This document shows positions 5,792-14,548 of a stretch of DNA of 14,819 bases, piece by piece. A program made the translations under genes and the position numbers. Every line of letters begins with the position of its first letter. Positions within the stretch are counted from its first letter, which is position 1. Origin of the DNA: Pseudomonadota bacterium (GTDB lineage: Bacteria > SAR324 > XYD2-FULL-50-16 > JAHJRI01); contig JAKSDL010000822.1 in assembly GCA_022360105.1 (NCBI GenBank), forward strand, positions 1 to 14,819, read 5' to 3'. The notes below the pieces were generated by a model. It was not told where the DNA came from. It searched no databases and saw nothing but the letters and a program-made list of their open reading frames with translations.

Positions 5792-6544
5792 ATGAAAATA
5801 AAACGAAAAATAATCGAAATTGACGAGGAGCTGTGTGATGGTTGCGGCGACTGTGTTACAGCTTGCGAAGAGGGAGCTATTCAAGTAATTGATGGTAAGG
5901 CAAAGGTTATCAATGATGTTTTCTGTGACGGTTTGGGTGCCTGCATTGGCGATTGTCATGTCGATGCTTTAAAGATTGTTGAAAGAGAAGCTGAACCTTT
6001 TGATGAAGCAGCTGTTAAAGAGCATTTGACCCAAATTGCTCATGCCAACCTTGCTCCGCCAATGAAGGCAGGCTGCGGTTGCCCTTCTGCTGCCATTCAG
6101 CAGTTTACAGACCCGGTAGCATGCGAAGATGCCAATAAGCCGGTCAGCAGACCTGAAAGTCCATCGGCCTTGGCACAATGGCCGATTCAAATTGCTTTGA
6201 TTCCGCCGACGGCTCCTTTTTTAAATAATGCTGACATACTGGTAGCTGCTGATTGCGTTCCCGCAGCCTGCCCTGATTTCCACGAAGGATTTTTGCGGAA
6301 CAAAATTCTGATGCTGGGCTGTCCTAAATTTGATGACGGACAAGCCTACGTTGATAAATTCGCCGCAATCTTCCGGACCGCCAACGTTAACAGTGTGACT
6401 ATTGCCATAATGGAAGTACCCTGTTGTTCCGGTTTACCTTTGATGGTAAAGAAGGGACTTGAGCTTTCCGGGAAAAACATCCCCCTGGAGGAAGTGATCA
6501 TAAGCATTAGGGAAGGAAAAGTTCTGGAAAGACTGAAAAATTAA
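5792..6544 (+). CDS. Ferredoxin-type multi-Cys Fe-S protein
   Basis: This is a 250-residue cytoplasmic protein. The first cluster motif is complete: Cys15, Cys18, Cys21 and Cys25 (CDGCGDCVTAC), a [4Fe-4S] site. The second, CDGLGACIGDC (Cys45, Cys51, Cys55), has Leu where a Cys is usual, as seen in this protein family. Further Cys lie at 95/97 (CGCP), 155, 160, 177 (LGCPKFDD) and 211-212 (MEVPCCSGL), which could hold another cluster. The family is common in anaerobes and is often found with Crp/Fnr-type regulators of the HcpR group; electron transfer in stress defence is likely but the partner is unknown. The ATG at 5792 is chosen because AGGAG (5782-5786) precedes it; a TTG six codons earlier is in frame but has no such site. 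It is divergent from the Crp/Fnr-type gene, with the palindrome between. Confidence 0.85.
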   Translation: MKIKRKIIEIDEELCDGCGDCVTACEEGAIQVIDGKAKVINDVFCDGLGACIGDCHVDALKIVEREAEPFDEAAVKEHLTQIAHANLAPPMKAGCGCPSAAIQQFTDPVACEDANKPVSRPESPSALAQWPIQIALIPPTAPFLNNADILVAADCVPAACPDFHEGFLRNKILMLGCPKFDDGQAYVDKFAAIFRTANVNSVTIAIMEVPCCSGLPLMVKKGLELSGKNIPLEEVIISIREGKVLERLKN

Positions 6545-6705
6545 ACCCGGGAATTTCCTGCGTTTTCTGCGGAAAAATTGCAATTGATGTCGATTCTGCC
6601 ACCATGCGGAATGCACCACAATGCTTGAAATAGTCCTTGCCAGAGCAAGAATTCAATAGCATAATGTTTATTGGCATTGTGAACATTTAGCTATAGACTG
6701 TGTGA

Positions 6706-6800
6706 GGTTTTAGGAGAGATTATCCACCTCCTGAAACCGGACCAAGTGTTTTAAAAAATCTGAGCTCGGACTCCCGGGCAGAATGCGCCTGTGATGCGCA
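6706..6800 (+). ncRNA. Structured leader of the Rrf2 gene (three consecutive hairpins)
   Basis: Three stems follow each other within 95 bases just before the Rrf2 start. Stem 1 is GGTTTTAGGAG (6706-6716) with CTCCTGAAACC (6728-6738), 11 bp with one G-U pair and an 11-nt loop. Stem 2 is GCTCGG (6764-6769) with CCGGGC (6774-6779), 6 bp with one G-U and loop ACTC. Stem 3 is TGCGC (6784-6788) with GCGCA (6796-6800), 5 bp. An A/T stretch lies between stems 1 and 2. Stem 3 ends ten bases before the ATG and could affect ribosome access. I recognise no known riboswitch class; no SAM riboswitch consensus is present. Confidence 0.45.
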
Positions 6801-6810
6801 AATTACTGCT

Positions 6811-7245
6811 ATGAAACTTTCAAGTAAATGCAGATATGGCATTCGGGCCGTTATCGAAATAGCACGCAATTATCAACAAAGACCGACGAAAAGGAAGGAA
6901 ATTGCTGCAAGTCAAAATCTGGATGATTCTTATCTGGAAAATATCCTGATCGACCTTAAAAACAAAAATATCGTAAGTGCTTTGAGAGGAGCCAAAGGTG
7001 GGTTTGTATTGAAAAGAGCACCCGAGGAAATTACCTTGCTCAATGTAATTGAGTCGCTGCAGGGTGATCTTTCACCAGCCGAATGTCTGTCCACTCCGGC
7101 CGTTTGCGATCGTGTAGAAAATTGTGTGACCAGGCCAGTCTGGCAAAAGATGAAAAACGCCCAGGAAGACGTACTTAAAAATGTCACTATCAAAGATTTG
7201 CTGGAAAAGGAAATGAGCGGTATTCCACTTACTTTTGACATTTAA
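6811..7245 (+). CDS. Rrf2-family transcription regulator with three-Cys Fe-S motif
   Basis: This 144-residue protein is an Rrf2-type winged helix regulator. The start MKLSSKCRYGIRAVIEIA is typical. The helix-turn-helix (about 27-50) and wing GAKGGFVL (60-67) follow. Cys92, Cys99 and Cys105 (spacing x6, x5) resemble the cluster-binding Cys triplet of IscR, so an Fe-S cluster may be its sensor; CymR-type relatives sense cysteine supply instead. The next two genes are for methionine and homocysteine synthesis, which fits a role in sulfur or Fe-S homeostasis. The ribosome site is poor and an unusual hairpin-rich leader precedes it, so translation may be regulated. It starts 266 bases after the Fe-S protein gene. 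Confidence 0.9.
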   Translation: MKLSSKCRYGIRAVIEIARNYQQRPTKRKEIAASQNLDDSYLENILIDLKNKNIVSALRGAKGGFVLKRAPEEITLLNVIESLQGDLSPAECLSTPAVCDRVENCVTRPVWQKMKNAQEDVLKNVTIKDLLEKEMSGIPLTFDI

Positions 7246-7313
7246 GCCCCTGGAATAGATCGAGAGTATCATTTCAAGTTCTGTAATACCCTCCTGCCAT
7301 CTATTATTACTCT

Positions 7314-7329
7314 AATCAGAGACCTGATT
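7314..7329 (+). terminator. Weak hairpin after the Rrf2 gene
   Basis: AATCAG (7314-7319) pairs with CTGATT (7324-7329) around loop AGAC, followed by only two more T. An 8-bp stem with one mismatch lies just before it (7262-7269 with 7286-7293). They may weaken transcription between the Rrf2 and methionine genes. Evidence is limited. Confidence 0.35.
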
Positions 7330-7456
7330 TTACAAACTTATGTAATTGCTGCCTTGTATTGGATCTCGAATTGGGTCTTGTTTTTAAAGTACTATCTTGG
7401 GAGAATAGGAAGCTTAAGCAAACGATAAAACATACAGGTCAACCAGGTTGCATGTC

Positions 7457-8365
7457 ATGACGATTATTACTCCGGAGCACTACCACGCAAAAGCAGCACT
7501 CGAATCCACCAATATCACCTGCATTTCAGAGGCCGATGCGGCCAGGCAGGATATCCGACCGCTAAGAATCGGCATCTTGAATATTATGCCCAACGTTCAG
7601 ACCTATGAATTCAATCTGCTGTATCCACTTGGAAAATCGATCTTGCAGATAGTACCTGTCTGGATAAAACTAAGCACCCATCAATACAACTCATCAAGTC
7701 AGAAACATCTTAACGATCTCTACATTACCTTTCGTGATGCCGTTTATGACAAACCCCTAGATGGTTTGATAATTACCGGCGCTCCGGTTGAAGAACTGGA
7801 ATTTGATAAAGTGCAGTACTGGGACGAAGTACAAAGCATTGTTCAGTTTGCCCGGAAAAATATTATTTCCACCTTGGGAATTTGCTGGGGAGGAATGGCA
7901 TTGGCCAAAGCGATTGGTATTGAGAAAATAACCTATGATACCAAGCTGTTCGGAATATTCGAGACCAAGAATCTGGTGAAGAGTCACCCTGTCACCGGGG
8001 ATCTTGATGATGTATTCCGATGTCCCATCAGCCGGCATTCAGGCTATTCTGATGAAGTTCTGGAAGCTGAAAGGGACAAAGGCAATCTAAGGTTATTGGC
8101 ACATTCCGAGGCAGCAGGATATGTCATATTCGAGACCACGGATATGCGCTTTTTAATGCACCTGGGACATCCAGAATACAACTCGGGCAGGTTGGTCGAA
8201 GAAACCAGGCGTGATCGGGATAAACAGCGAACCGATGTTAAAGACCCTGTTAATTTTGATCTATCCAATCCGGTTAATTGCTGGCGTTCCCACCGAAACG
8301 AGTTTTTTGGTCAATGGATCAAGAATATCTATACGGAAACCAGCTACAATTGGTCGAGAAGCTAA
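7457..8365 (+). CDS. metA: Homoserine O-acyltransferase, MetA family (probably O-acetyltransferase)
   Basis: This 302-residue MetA-family enzyme activates homoserine for methionine synthesis. The core has QDIRPLRIGILNIMP (32-46), the catalytic Cys143 in LGICWGGMAL, and the His238-x-Glu240 pair in GHPEY. Glu112 in TGAPVE occupies the position where Glu is linked to acetyl-CoA use and Gly to succinyl-CoA use in MetA enzymes, so acetylhomoserine is the likely product, in line with the O-acetylhomoserine sulfhydrylase that follows. The region 48-85 is more divergent than usual for the family. ATG 7457 is preferred over a TTG three codons earlier because the N-terminus then matches the family; the ribosome site (AGG, nine bases upstream) is weak. 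It lies 84 bases before the next gene and probably forms an operon with it. Confidence 0.9.
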   Translation: MTIITPEHYHAKAALESTNITCISEADAARQDIRPLRIGILNIMPNVQTYEFNLLYPLGKSILQIVPVWIKLSTHQYNSSSQKHLNDLYITFRDAVYDKPLDGLIITGAPVEELEFDKVQYWDEVQSIVQFARKNIISTLGICWGGMALAKAIGIEKITYDTKLFGIFETKNLVKSHPVTGDLDDVFRCPISRHSGYSDEVLEAERDKGNLRLLAHSEAAGYVIFETTDMRFLMHLGHPEYNSGRLVEETRRDRDKQRTDVKDPVNFDLSNPVNCWRSHRNEFFGQWIKNIYTETSYNWSRS

Positions 8366-8440
8366 ATCTGGTCAATTCATTGATCTTATTTGACTTTTTC
8401 GATAAATCTCACCGTTTCCCCCTAACGACACTCTAGATGA

Positions 8441-9730
<1,290 letters not shown>

Positions 9731-9747
9731 CAAGTCTATCAACTGGG

Positions 9748-9782
9748 AAAGACCGACCATTCAAAATGAATAATCGGCCTTT
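9748..9782. terminator. Bidirectional terminator between metY and the ArsR-type gene
   Basis: AAAG-CCGA-ATTC on the left pairs with GAAT-TCGG-CTTT on the right, giving three 4-bp blocks separated by one A-C mismatch and one two-base internal loop; the apical loop is AAAAT. A T-run is part of the right arm, and the left arm gives T-run on the minus strand. It lies between two convergent genes. Confidence 0.6.
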
Positions 9783-9822
9783 CCTGTTGTGTCTCAAATC
9801 TGGGGGTTATGAGACTCACCTG

Positions 9823-10155
9823 TTACATCATCGGCGCGTTCATTTTTTTTAGATTTTCAGCAAATCCCTGGACCAGTCCAAAATAGCTCTCAAGTTTGTT
9901 CCAGTTTAGTGTATAGCAGGATTTGGGTCCGTCGATTTCACTACTGATCAATCCGTACTTTTTCAATTCCTTCAAATGCTGCGAAACGGTTGATTGCGCC
10001 AGTGGCAGCTTCTCCACGATTTCACCGCAAATGCAGGTCTCCTGTTTTGCCAATGTCTTCAGAATTTCAAGCCGAGCCGGGTGAGATAGCGCTTTGGTAA
10101 ATTCTGAAAGGCGAAGATTCGCATCTTCGAAGTATTGCAGTTTTGATAACGCCAT
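9823..10155 (-). CDS. ArsR/SmtB-family transcription repressor
   Basis: This 110-residue winged helix protein has the ArsR signature SHPARLEILKTL (24-35) and recognition helix AQSTVSQHLKELKKYGLI (53-70), with wing SSEIDGPKSCYTLN. Cys41 and Cys43 (ETCICGEIV) form the CxC of the metal- or arsenite-sensing alpha-3 position, and Cys80 lies in the wing. It may therefore sense a thiol-binding metal(loid) or redox state; no transporter or arsenate reductase is adjacent, so the effector is open. AAGGAG precedes the ATG by five bases. It stands alone, convergent with metY, with a large non-coding region upstream. Confidence 0.92.
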   Translation of the reverse strand: MALSKLQYFEDANLRLSEFTKALSHPARLEILKTLAKQETCICGEIVEKLPLAQSTVSQHLKELKKYGLISSEIDGPKSCYTLNWNKLESYFGLVQGFAENLKKMNAPMM

Positions 10156-10887
10156 TTTTACTCCTTATCGCAATCGTTCATTACAATTATGTGATCTACT
10201 CATTAATCTTCAAACAGACAGATCGAAATTTGAACTTCAACCATTTAACAACAATTACAAGCAGATGTTTCCCAGCGTTCAACTACCTCTTGTATATAAT
10301 GTTTCAAATCTATCCTTGAGTCCTCATATTCACCGGACAATTCACCTGCGAACTATCAACTATTTACATCTCCACTACTTTGCTTCAGCAAGATTATGGA
10401 GATTATCCTTGGTTCCGAAAAAGACATCTGGGCCTAACTAGCTGATAATACTGAAATAAATGCTGGTCAGAAAACCTCTAAAGCTAGTCACCCTTCTTAC
10501 TTAGACAGCACCATTTCATATTTTTTTTCTTTAAAATATCTTTTTTATTTTTTTAAAGTAAAAATTGCACTTTTTTAGTATTTCGACTTGTGCATCGATG
10601 GGTTCAAGTCATAGAAAATAGTGGGCTAACTATTTGTAATATAATAATTAACACTCGAAGTTGAAATGAACAAAACACTTCATTCTAAAGAAAAAAAACG
10701 CATGATAGTAATAAAATTCATCAGGTTGAAATGTGCTAAAGCTTGGTGAATTAATTTGTAGAATTACCGAGGTGTTTGAAGTAAGGAAAAGAAGTGGCAA
10801 TACCTTACTAATCATCGATTTAATAAATGAATTTTGGAAGTGAACTTGTTGTGAAATGGCTTGTTTGTACCGGGATCTTATTTAGCC
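10156..10887. other. AT-rich non-coding region
   Basis: About 730 bases with no supported gene. It holds the upstream region of the ArsR-type gene on one side and the 3' side of the hybrid kinase gene on the other. The stretch 10518-10580 is rich in T-runs of 6-8 bases. Just after it, GACTTG (10585-10590) and CAAGTC (10605-10610) flank the 8-bp palindrome CATCGATG (10593-10600), a nested repeat that could be a binding site. Short open frames here look like chance. Confidence 0.6.
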
Positions 10888-11943
10888 TTAACGCATCGGA
10901 ATAGATATTTTGAATGTCGCTCCCTCATTGACGGTGCTTGATACGGTGATGTCTCCGCCATGAATTTCAAGAATGTGTTTTGTAGTAGCTAAACTGAGAC
11001 CTTGCCCTTTTTGGTGGTGAACAATATCTTTGACAGAAAATTCATTAAATATCTTATCGATCCATTCCGGTGGAATACCTTCCCCATGGTCAGTAATCGT
11101 CAATACCGCCGTATTCTCTTCCTTTGCCAAGCTGATTTCCACCATGCCCTTCTTTTTGGAAAATTTCACGGCATTATCCATGACATATCGAACTGCCTTT
11201 TCCATCATTATCCACTCAGCTTCAAAAGCAAATTCATCGTTACACTCAAAATTGAGTATCACTCCTTTTTCTTTCGCAACAGTTGACAACGATTCAATGA
11301 CATTTTTGACCATTTGTGTGTAAGACTGCTTAATCATTTTCAAGCGCGGCATACTTTTCAACTCGCACAAAAACATGGTTTTATCGATGAAGTCCAATAG
11401 ACGTTGACCACTTTCGGATATCAATTGCACGGTTTGATGGATGGACTCATCCAGAGAATCATCAAGCAGCAACAAGTCTGATCCTCCAATAATTCCATTG
11501 AGCGGCGTACGTGTTTCATGGGCGAACAGCACCAGTAGATCTGTTTTCAATTGATCGATTTCCTGTGATCGTTTTAAATTCAAAAACACTTTAATTTTTG
11601 CTTCCAGTTCTCTAATCACAAATGGCTTGGTCACATAATCATCCGCACCAACCTCATACCCTTTCAGCCTCTCGTCAACCAGTGCTTTTCCTGTGACTAG
11701 AATTATCTTTATGTAGCTTAAATGCTCATTCGCTTTAATTTTGCGGCAAACCTCATACCCGTCGATTCCCGGCATCATGATATCCAGCAAAATCAAGTCA
11801 GGGCGGAAAGTAGGTATAATTTCAAGGGCTTCTTCACCGCTGCCGGCTGTAGCCAGGATATATTTATCTTCAAGAGAGGTTTCCAATATTTCCACGTTGT
11901 GGGGAATATCATCCACTATCAGAACACGGTAGTTTGTCTGCAT
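10888..11943 (-). CDS. Receiver-histidine kinase hybrid, soluble
   Basis: This 351-residue signalling protein has a receiver domain first: acidic pair Asp11-Asp12, phospho-acceptor Asp54 (LLDIMMPGIDGYEV) and Lys106 (DDYVTKPF). A short helix leads to the dimerisation/phospho-acceptor domain with His142 in FAHETRTPLNGIIGG. The ATPase domain has the N box (VMDNAVKFSKK, Asn257), G1 DHGEGIPPEWIDKIF (285-299) and GQGLSL (313-318), ending ISIPMR. No membrane segment or PAS domain is present, so it probably receives a phosphate or partner signal through the N-terminal receiver and passes it to an unlinked regulator. AGGA precedes the ATG by only four bases. It stands alone with long gaps on both sides; its target is not visible here. 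Confidence 0.93.
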   Translation of the reverse strand: MQTNYRVLIVDDIPHNVEILETSLEDKYILATAGSGEEALEIIPTFRPDLILLDIMMPGIDGYEVCRKIKANEHLSYIKIILVTGKALVDERLKGYEVGADDYVTKPFVIRELEAKIKVFLNLKRSQEIDQLKTDLLVLFAHETRTPLNGIIGGSDLLLLDDSLDESIHQTVQLISESGQRLLDFIDKTMFLCELKSMPRLKMIKQSYTQMVKNVIESLSTVAKEKGVILNFECNDEFAFEAEWIMMEKAVRYVMDNAVKFSKKKGMVEISLAKEENTAVLTITDHGEGIPPEWIDKIFNEFSVKDIVHHQKGQGLSLATTKHILEIHGGDITVSSTVNEGATFKISIPMR

Positions 11944-12051
11944 GAATTCCTATTGGTGAATCGTGTTTTGCACCCCGAAAATGTCTGATATTGCTGCTGC
12001 TTTAATACTTCACCACTAAAACAACTTTTGCGGGGATGGGGTTAATCGTCG

Positions 12052-12097
12052 ATCCAGGATTCTAACACTCCATAAAATCTGGATTCATACAGTGTTA
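12052..12097 (+). repeat. Interleaved inverted repeats, pseudoknot-compatible
   Basis: ATCCAG (12052-12057) pairs with CTGGAT (12079-12084), and TAACACT (12063-12069) pairs with AGTGTTA (12091-12097). The pairs cross, as in an H-type pseudoknot with 6- and 7-bp stems and connecting segments of 5, 9 and 6 bases. GGATTC also occurs twice (12057-12062 and 12081-12086, the latter within the second arm). This may be a small structured RNA, two overlapping protein sites, or chance. Confidence 0.35.
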
Positions 12098-12359
12098 AGT
12101 ATAGTTTATATTCAGTTGGTCGTCAACGTTTGGATAAAAAGGCAAAATCGATGCTTTCCGGCTTTCATCTTGACTTTGATATTTAATTTCCTCCAGTTTG
12201 AGGCAATCCTGGAAGATTTAAATGCAGCACTTTGCTATCCATCCAGTTTAAGCTGTAGATAGTCAATTTCAAACAATGTTGCCAACAAGCACCAACCAAT
12301 GATTTCAGGCAAATGGTGTTGATTCATGAATTGCATTGTCCAACCACAAAACTAACATC

Positions 12360-12390
12360 TTTTAGGTAATACTTTGAATATTACCTAAAA
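12360..12390. repeat. Perfect 12-bp inverted repeat, operator or hairpin
   Basis: TTTTAGGTAATA (12360-12371) and TATTACCTAAAA (12379-12390) are exact inverted copies separated by seven bases. It lies about 125 bases before the cNMP-domain gene. The half-site TTAGGTAA also forms the left part of the operator-like sequences at 1812-1824 and 3321-3336. The lack of a T-run right after it and its AT content make a terminator less likely than a regulator site. Confidence 0.5.
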
Positions 12391-12513
12391 TTGGGCTATT
12401 ATTACGTTATGATCCCATGATTTAAATTTGCTCAAAACTAGTTCCAATAAAAGACCTACTTTCATTAAGACCACTAAAACAATTAGCGATCGGTTTAAGA
12501 CGACGATGCAGTT

Positions 12514-13344
12514 ATGGCAGAAAAATACAGCATAACAAAAAAGGAAGAAGTTTATAACTTGCTGAAAAACAAACGTAATTTTGAATATATGAGCGAATCC
12601 TTGTTGCGTCAGCTGATCGATGTGATGAAAGTTGTTCGCTTCAGAAAGGAAAGAATTTTGATCAAGCAGGGCGCTGAAAACGCCTTTTGCTATATTATCA
12701 TCAGGGGAAGTGTTTCTGTTTACGTTGATGGGAAATTCCTATACAAGCTTCGACGTACAGGAGATGTATTTGGAGAAATCAGTTTTGTGACCCAAAGTAT
12801 CTCTACAGCAACAATTAAAGCTGAGAAAGACCTTGGTGTTATGGTTATTTCATATAGTTTTTTTAACAAGCTTAAAAACATTGAGCTCGCACTTTGGATC
12901 GCAAGAGTCATTGGTGAAAAACTAGTTAGAACTTCAAAGATTAAAAGCGAAGGAGCGGCTCCAGCCGTTAATGAACCTGTCATTCCGGTTGAAGCGCCTC
13001 TGTCCGAAGCAGATTCAACAGAAATAGTTGATGAGACTGCATCTGAAGAAGATGAAAACATCACCGAACCGGAAACTGAAGCAAGTGAGCAAATTGAACC
13101 TGCAGATTCAGCCGTAGAACCGACTTCTGATCCGGAAACGAATGTTGAAGAATCACCTGACTATCTCGAAATCGGTTCGTCTAGCAAACAATCGGAAGAA
13201 GATGAGTCAATTGAGTCTGAGACCGAGGAAATACCTGCTGAAGAACCTTCCGATGATCAAAATACGGCTCTTGTTGACAATGGTGAAGTTGAAATCGGAC
13301 CTGCTTCTGAGGAAGTTATTGATCTTGATCTTGATCCCGAATGA
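12514..13344 (+). CDS. Cyclic-nucleotide-binding-fold protein with long acidic tail
   Basis: This 276-residue protein begins with a helix and a cNMP-binding beta roll (about 25-140): ILIKQGAENAFCYIIIRGSVSVYV, then the phosphate-binding cassette region FGEISFVTQSISTATIKA (86-103). The Arg that normally binds the cyclic phosphate is replaced (Ser-x-Ser-Thr before ATI), so cAMP binding is doubtful. No helix-turn-helix follows. Residues about 150-276 are a low-complexity, strongly acidic tail rich in Glu, Asp, Ser, Thr and Pro, without Cys and predicted to be disordered. It might be a scaffold or regulatory subunit. The ribosome site is weak. It is convergent with the cytidylate-kinase-like gene, only 27 bases apart. 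The fold is secure; role unknown. Confidence 0.85.
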   Translation: MAEKYSITKKEEVYNLLKNKRNFEYMSESLLRQLIDVMKVVRFRKERILIKQGAENAFCYIIIRGSVSVYVDGKFLYKLRRTGDVFGEISFVTQSISTATIKAEKDLGVMVISYSFFNKLKNIELALWIARVIGEKLVRTSKIKSEGAAPAVNEPVIPVEAPLSEADSTEIVDETASEEDENITEPETEASEQIEPADSAVEPTSDPETNVEESPDYLEIGSSSKQSEEDESIESETEEIPAEEPSDDQNTALVDNGEVEIGPASEEVIDLDLDPE

Positions 13345-13371
13345 TCCAACATTGCTAGCCAGTTGCCCCTT

Positions 13372-14058
13372 TCAGAATTCCAACAAGTTAAGTATCGAAC
13401 CTGCAATTGATTCTATGGGGAGCTTGCTGTTGTTATATACAACATGAAAACTTTCCTGATCGAACTTGCAATTCAAAAAATCACTTAGAAATCCGGCCCT
13501 GTCTTTTTCTTTTTCAGCGATAATACCACGCGCTTTCTCTTCAGCAATTCCCGTCCGACGGGCATATGAATTCACTCGATAGTCTAACGGTGCTACCAGC
13601 CTGAAGTGAAAACAATTTGGCAGATCTTTGGTTATGGCGAATGCGCCTCTCTCCAGTATGATTGCATTTCCCTGCTGAGCGATAGAGTAGATCGCTTCGA
13701 TCATCAGCCTGAAGGCGTCAGGCTCGGATTTCCAATTTGGCAGCAAGGTTGCTGTGATGTAATCCAGATATTTCACCCTGTCTCCAAATGATTTTACCAG
13801 ATGTTTGGAAATCTCTTTATCCTTGATTAATCGATCAACAAATCGATTATCAAATATAGTCCAAGACTGACCGGTTATAGAAACCAATCTGGACTCGAGC
13901 TCAGCTACCAAGGGGTAGCCCTCACAACCAAACTCCCGGGATACAGTTATGGTTGTCTTTGGCTCTTCACCGGCCATATCCTGTTCCTGACGTTTTTTCT
14001 GAATTTCAATCCAGGATGATACTCTTTTTTCAACGGAAGGGATCAGTTGATGTGGCAT
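13372..14058 (-). CDS. Cytidylate-kinase-like family protein
   Basis: This 228-residue protein resembles the cytidylate-kinase-like P-loop family common in anaerobes. The nucleotide loop region is TITVSREFGCEGYPLVAEL (36-54). The family usually has SREfGsGG, so here the P-loop Lys/Gly pattern is altered (GCEG). FDNRFVDRLIKD (69-80), NAIILERGAFAI (131-142) and the Arg-rich lid YRVNSYARRTGIAEEKA (160-176) match the kinase layout. Whether it phosphorylates CMP or another substrate is unknown. The ATG at 14058 is chosen because AAGGAGG lies five bases upstream; an in-frame ATG 16 codons earlier has no such site and gives an N-terminus unlike the family. It ends with a normal TGA. The first 30 residues are a charged helix. 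Confidence 0.8.
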   Translation of the reverse strand: MPHQLIPSVEKRVSSWIEIQKKRQEQDMAGEEPKTTITVSREFGCEGYPLVAELESRLVSITGQSWTIFDNRFVDRLIKDKEISKHLVKSFGDRVKYLDYITATLLPNWKSEPDAFRLMIEAIYSIAQQGNAIILERGAFAITKDLPNCFHFRLVAPLDYRVNSYARRTGIAEEKARGIIAEKEKDRAGFLSDFLNCKFDQESFHVVYNNSKLPIESIAGSILNLLEF

Positions 14059-14548
14059 GTCATCCTCCTTATCAAAAGGTTTTAACCCAAGATTGAAGGA
14101 AGGCACTACCCTCAGACGCTATTACCACTACCTTCAACCAAAATACGAACATGATTTACGGCAGCTTGCAAAAGCAAGTGGCGGATAAATAATAAAAACG
14201 GCTGAACACCAATATTCATCGGCAATTAGCAGTCAACATGTTTGTGGTTATTCTCTCATAAAAAGCAGTGGTTTTCCACTTAAAACCAACAATTACTTTC
14301 GGATTGATAAAGCCTTATAAACTAAAGAGTTATGGAAGTTTACCAGGTGACGAGCTTAACTACTGGCCTAGGCAGATCAATTGTAGTAAATCCAAAGTGA
14401 CAACACACATTTTAGGATTCAATGCTACCTTGCCTGGTTCGCAGGCAAACTGCATGGACGATGATATGGTCACATTTTGATAACACCCTGAACTGTGTGT
14501 TAAAACAAAAGAACTTTTCACTGAAATCTTAAATAATTGCATTCCGCC
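14059..14548. other. Intergenic region before the right-edge gene
   Basis: No gene is supported. It contains a perfect 7-bp stem TTGCCTG (14430-14436) with CAGGCAA (14442-14448), loop GTTCG, without a T-run, and a 6-bp inverted repeat TAACAC (14481-14486) with GTGTTA (14497-14502). These lie 50-120 bases before the right-edge gene and may be regulatory. Confidence 0.45.

Larger units (their letters stand above)
11944..12513. other. Divergent intergenic region of the kinase and cNMP-domain genes
   Basis: No gene is supported in these 570 bases. They contain a pseudoknot-compatible set of repeats (12052-12097) and a perfect 12-bp inverted repeat (12360-12390), listed separately. Promoters for two divergent genes must be here but I cannot fix them. 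Confidence 0.55.

Noticed and set aside
6550..6633. Short frame with a CVFC pair after the Fe-S protein gene
   Set aside because: No start codon, a different frame from the gene before it, and only 27 codons.
6772..6795. Resemblance to the 3' half of tRNA-Sec (TCCCGGGCAG ... CCTGTGAT)
   Set aside because: No matching acceptor arm, no TTCGA loop, no UCA anticodon arm; the bases are explained by local hairpins. It is not a selC gene.
7246..7456. SAM riboswitch before the methionine genes
   Set aside because: The conserved S-box segments are not present; only weak hairpins are seen.
13360..13374. Readthrough of the TGA ending the cytidylate-kinase-like gene
   Set aside because: The protein already has the family's length, and the extension has no Cys/Sec-like motif.
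13342..13392. Readthrough of the TGA ending the cNMP-fold gene as another Sec codon
   Set aside because: The following codons show no Cys context or homology, and no SECIS-like stem is at the right distance.
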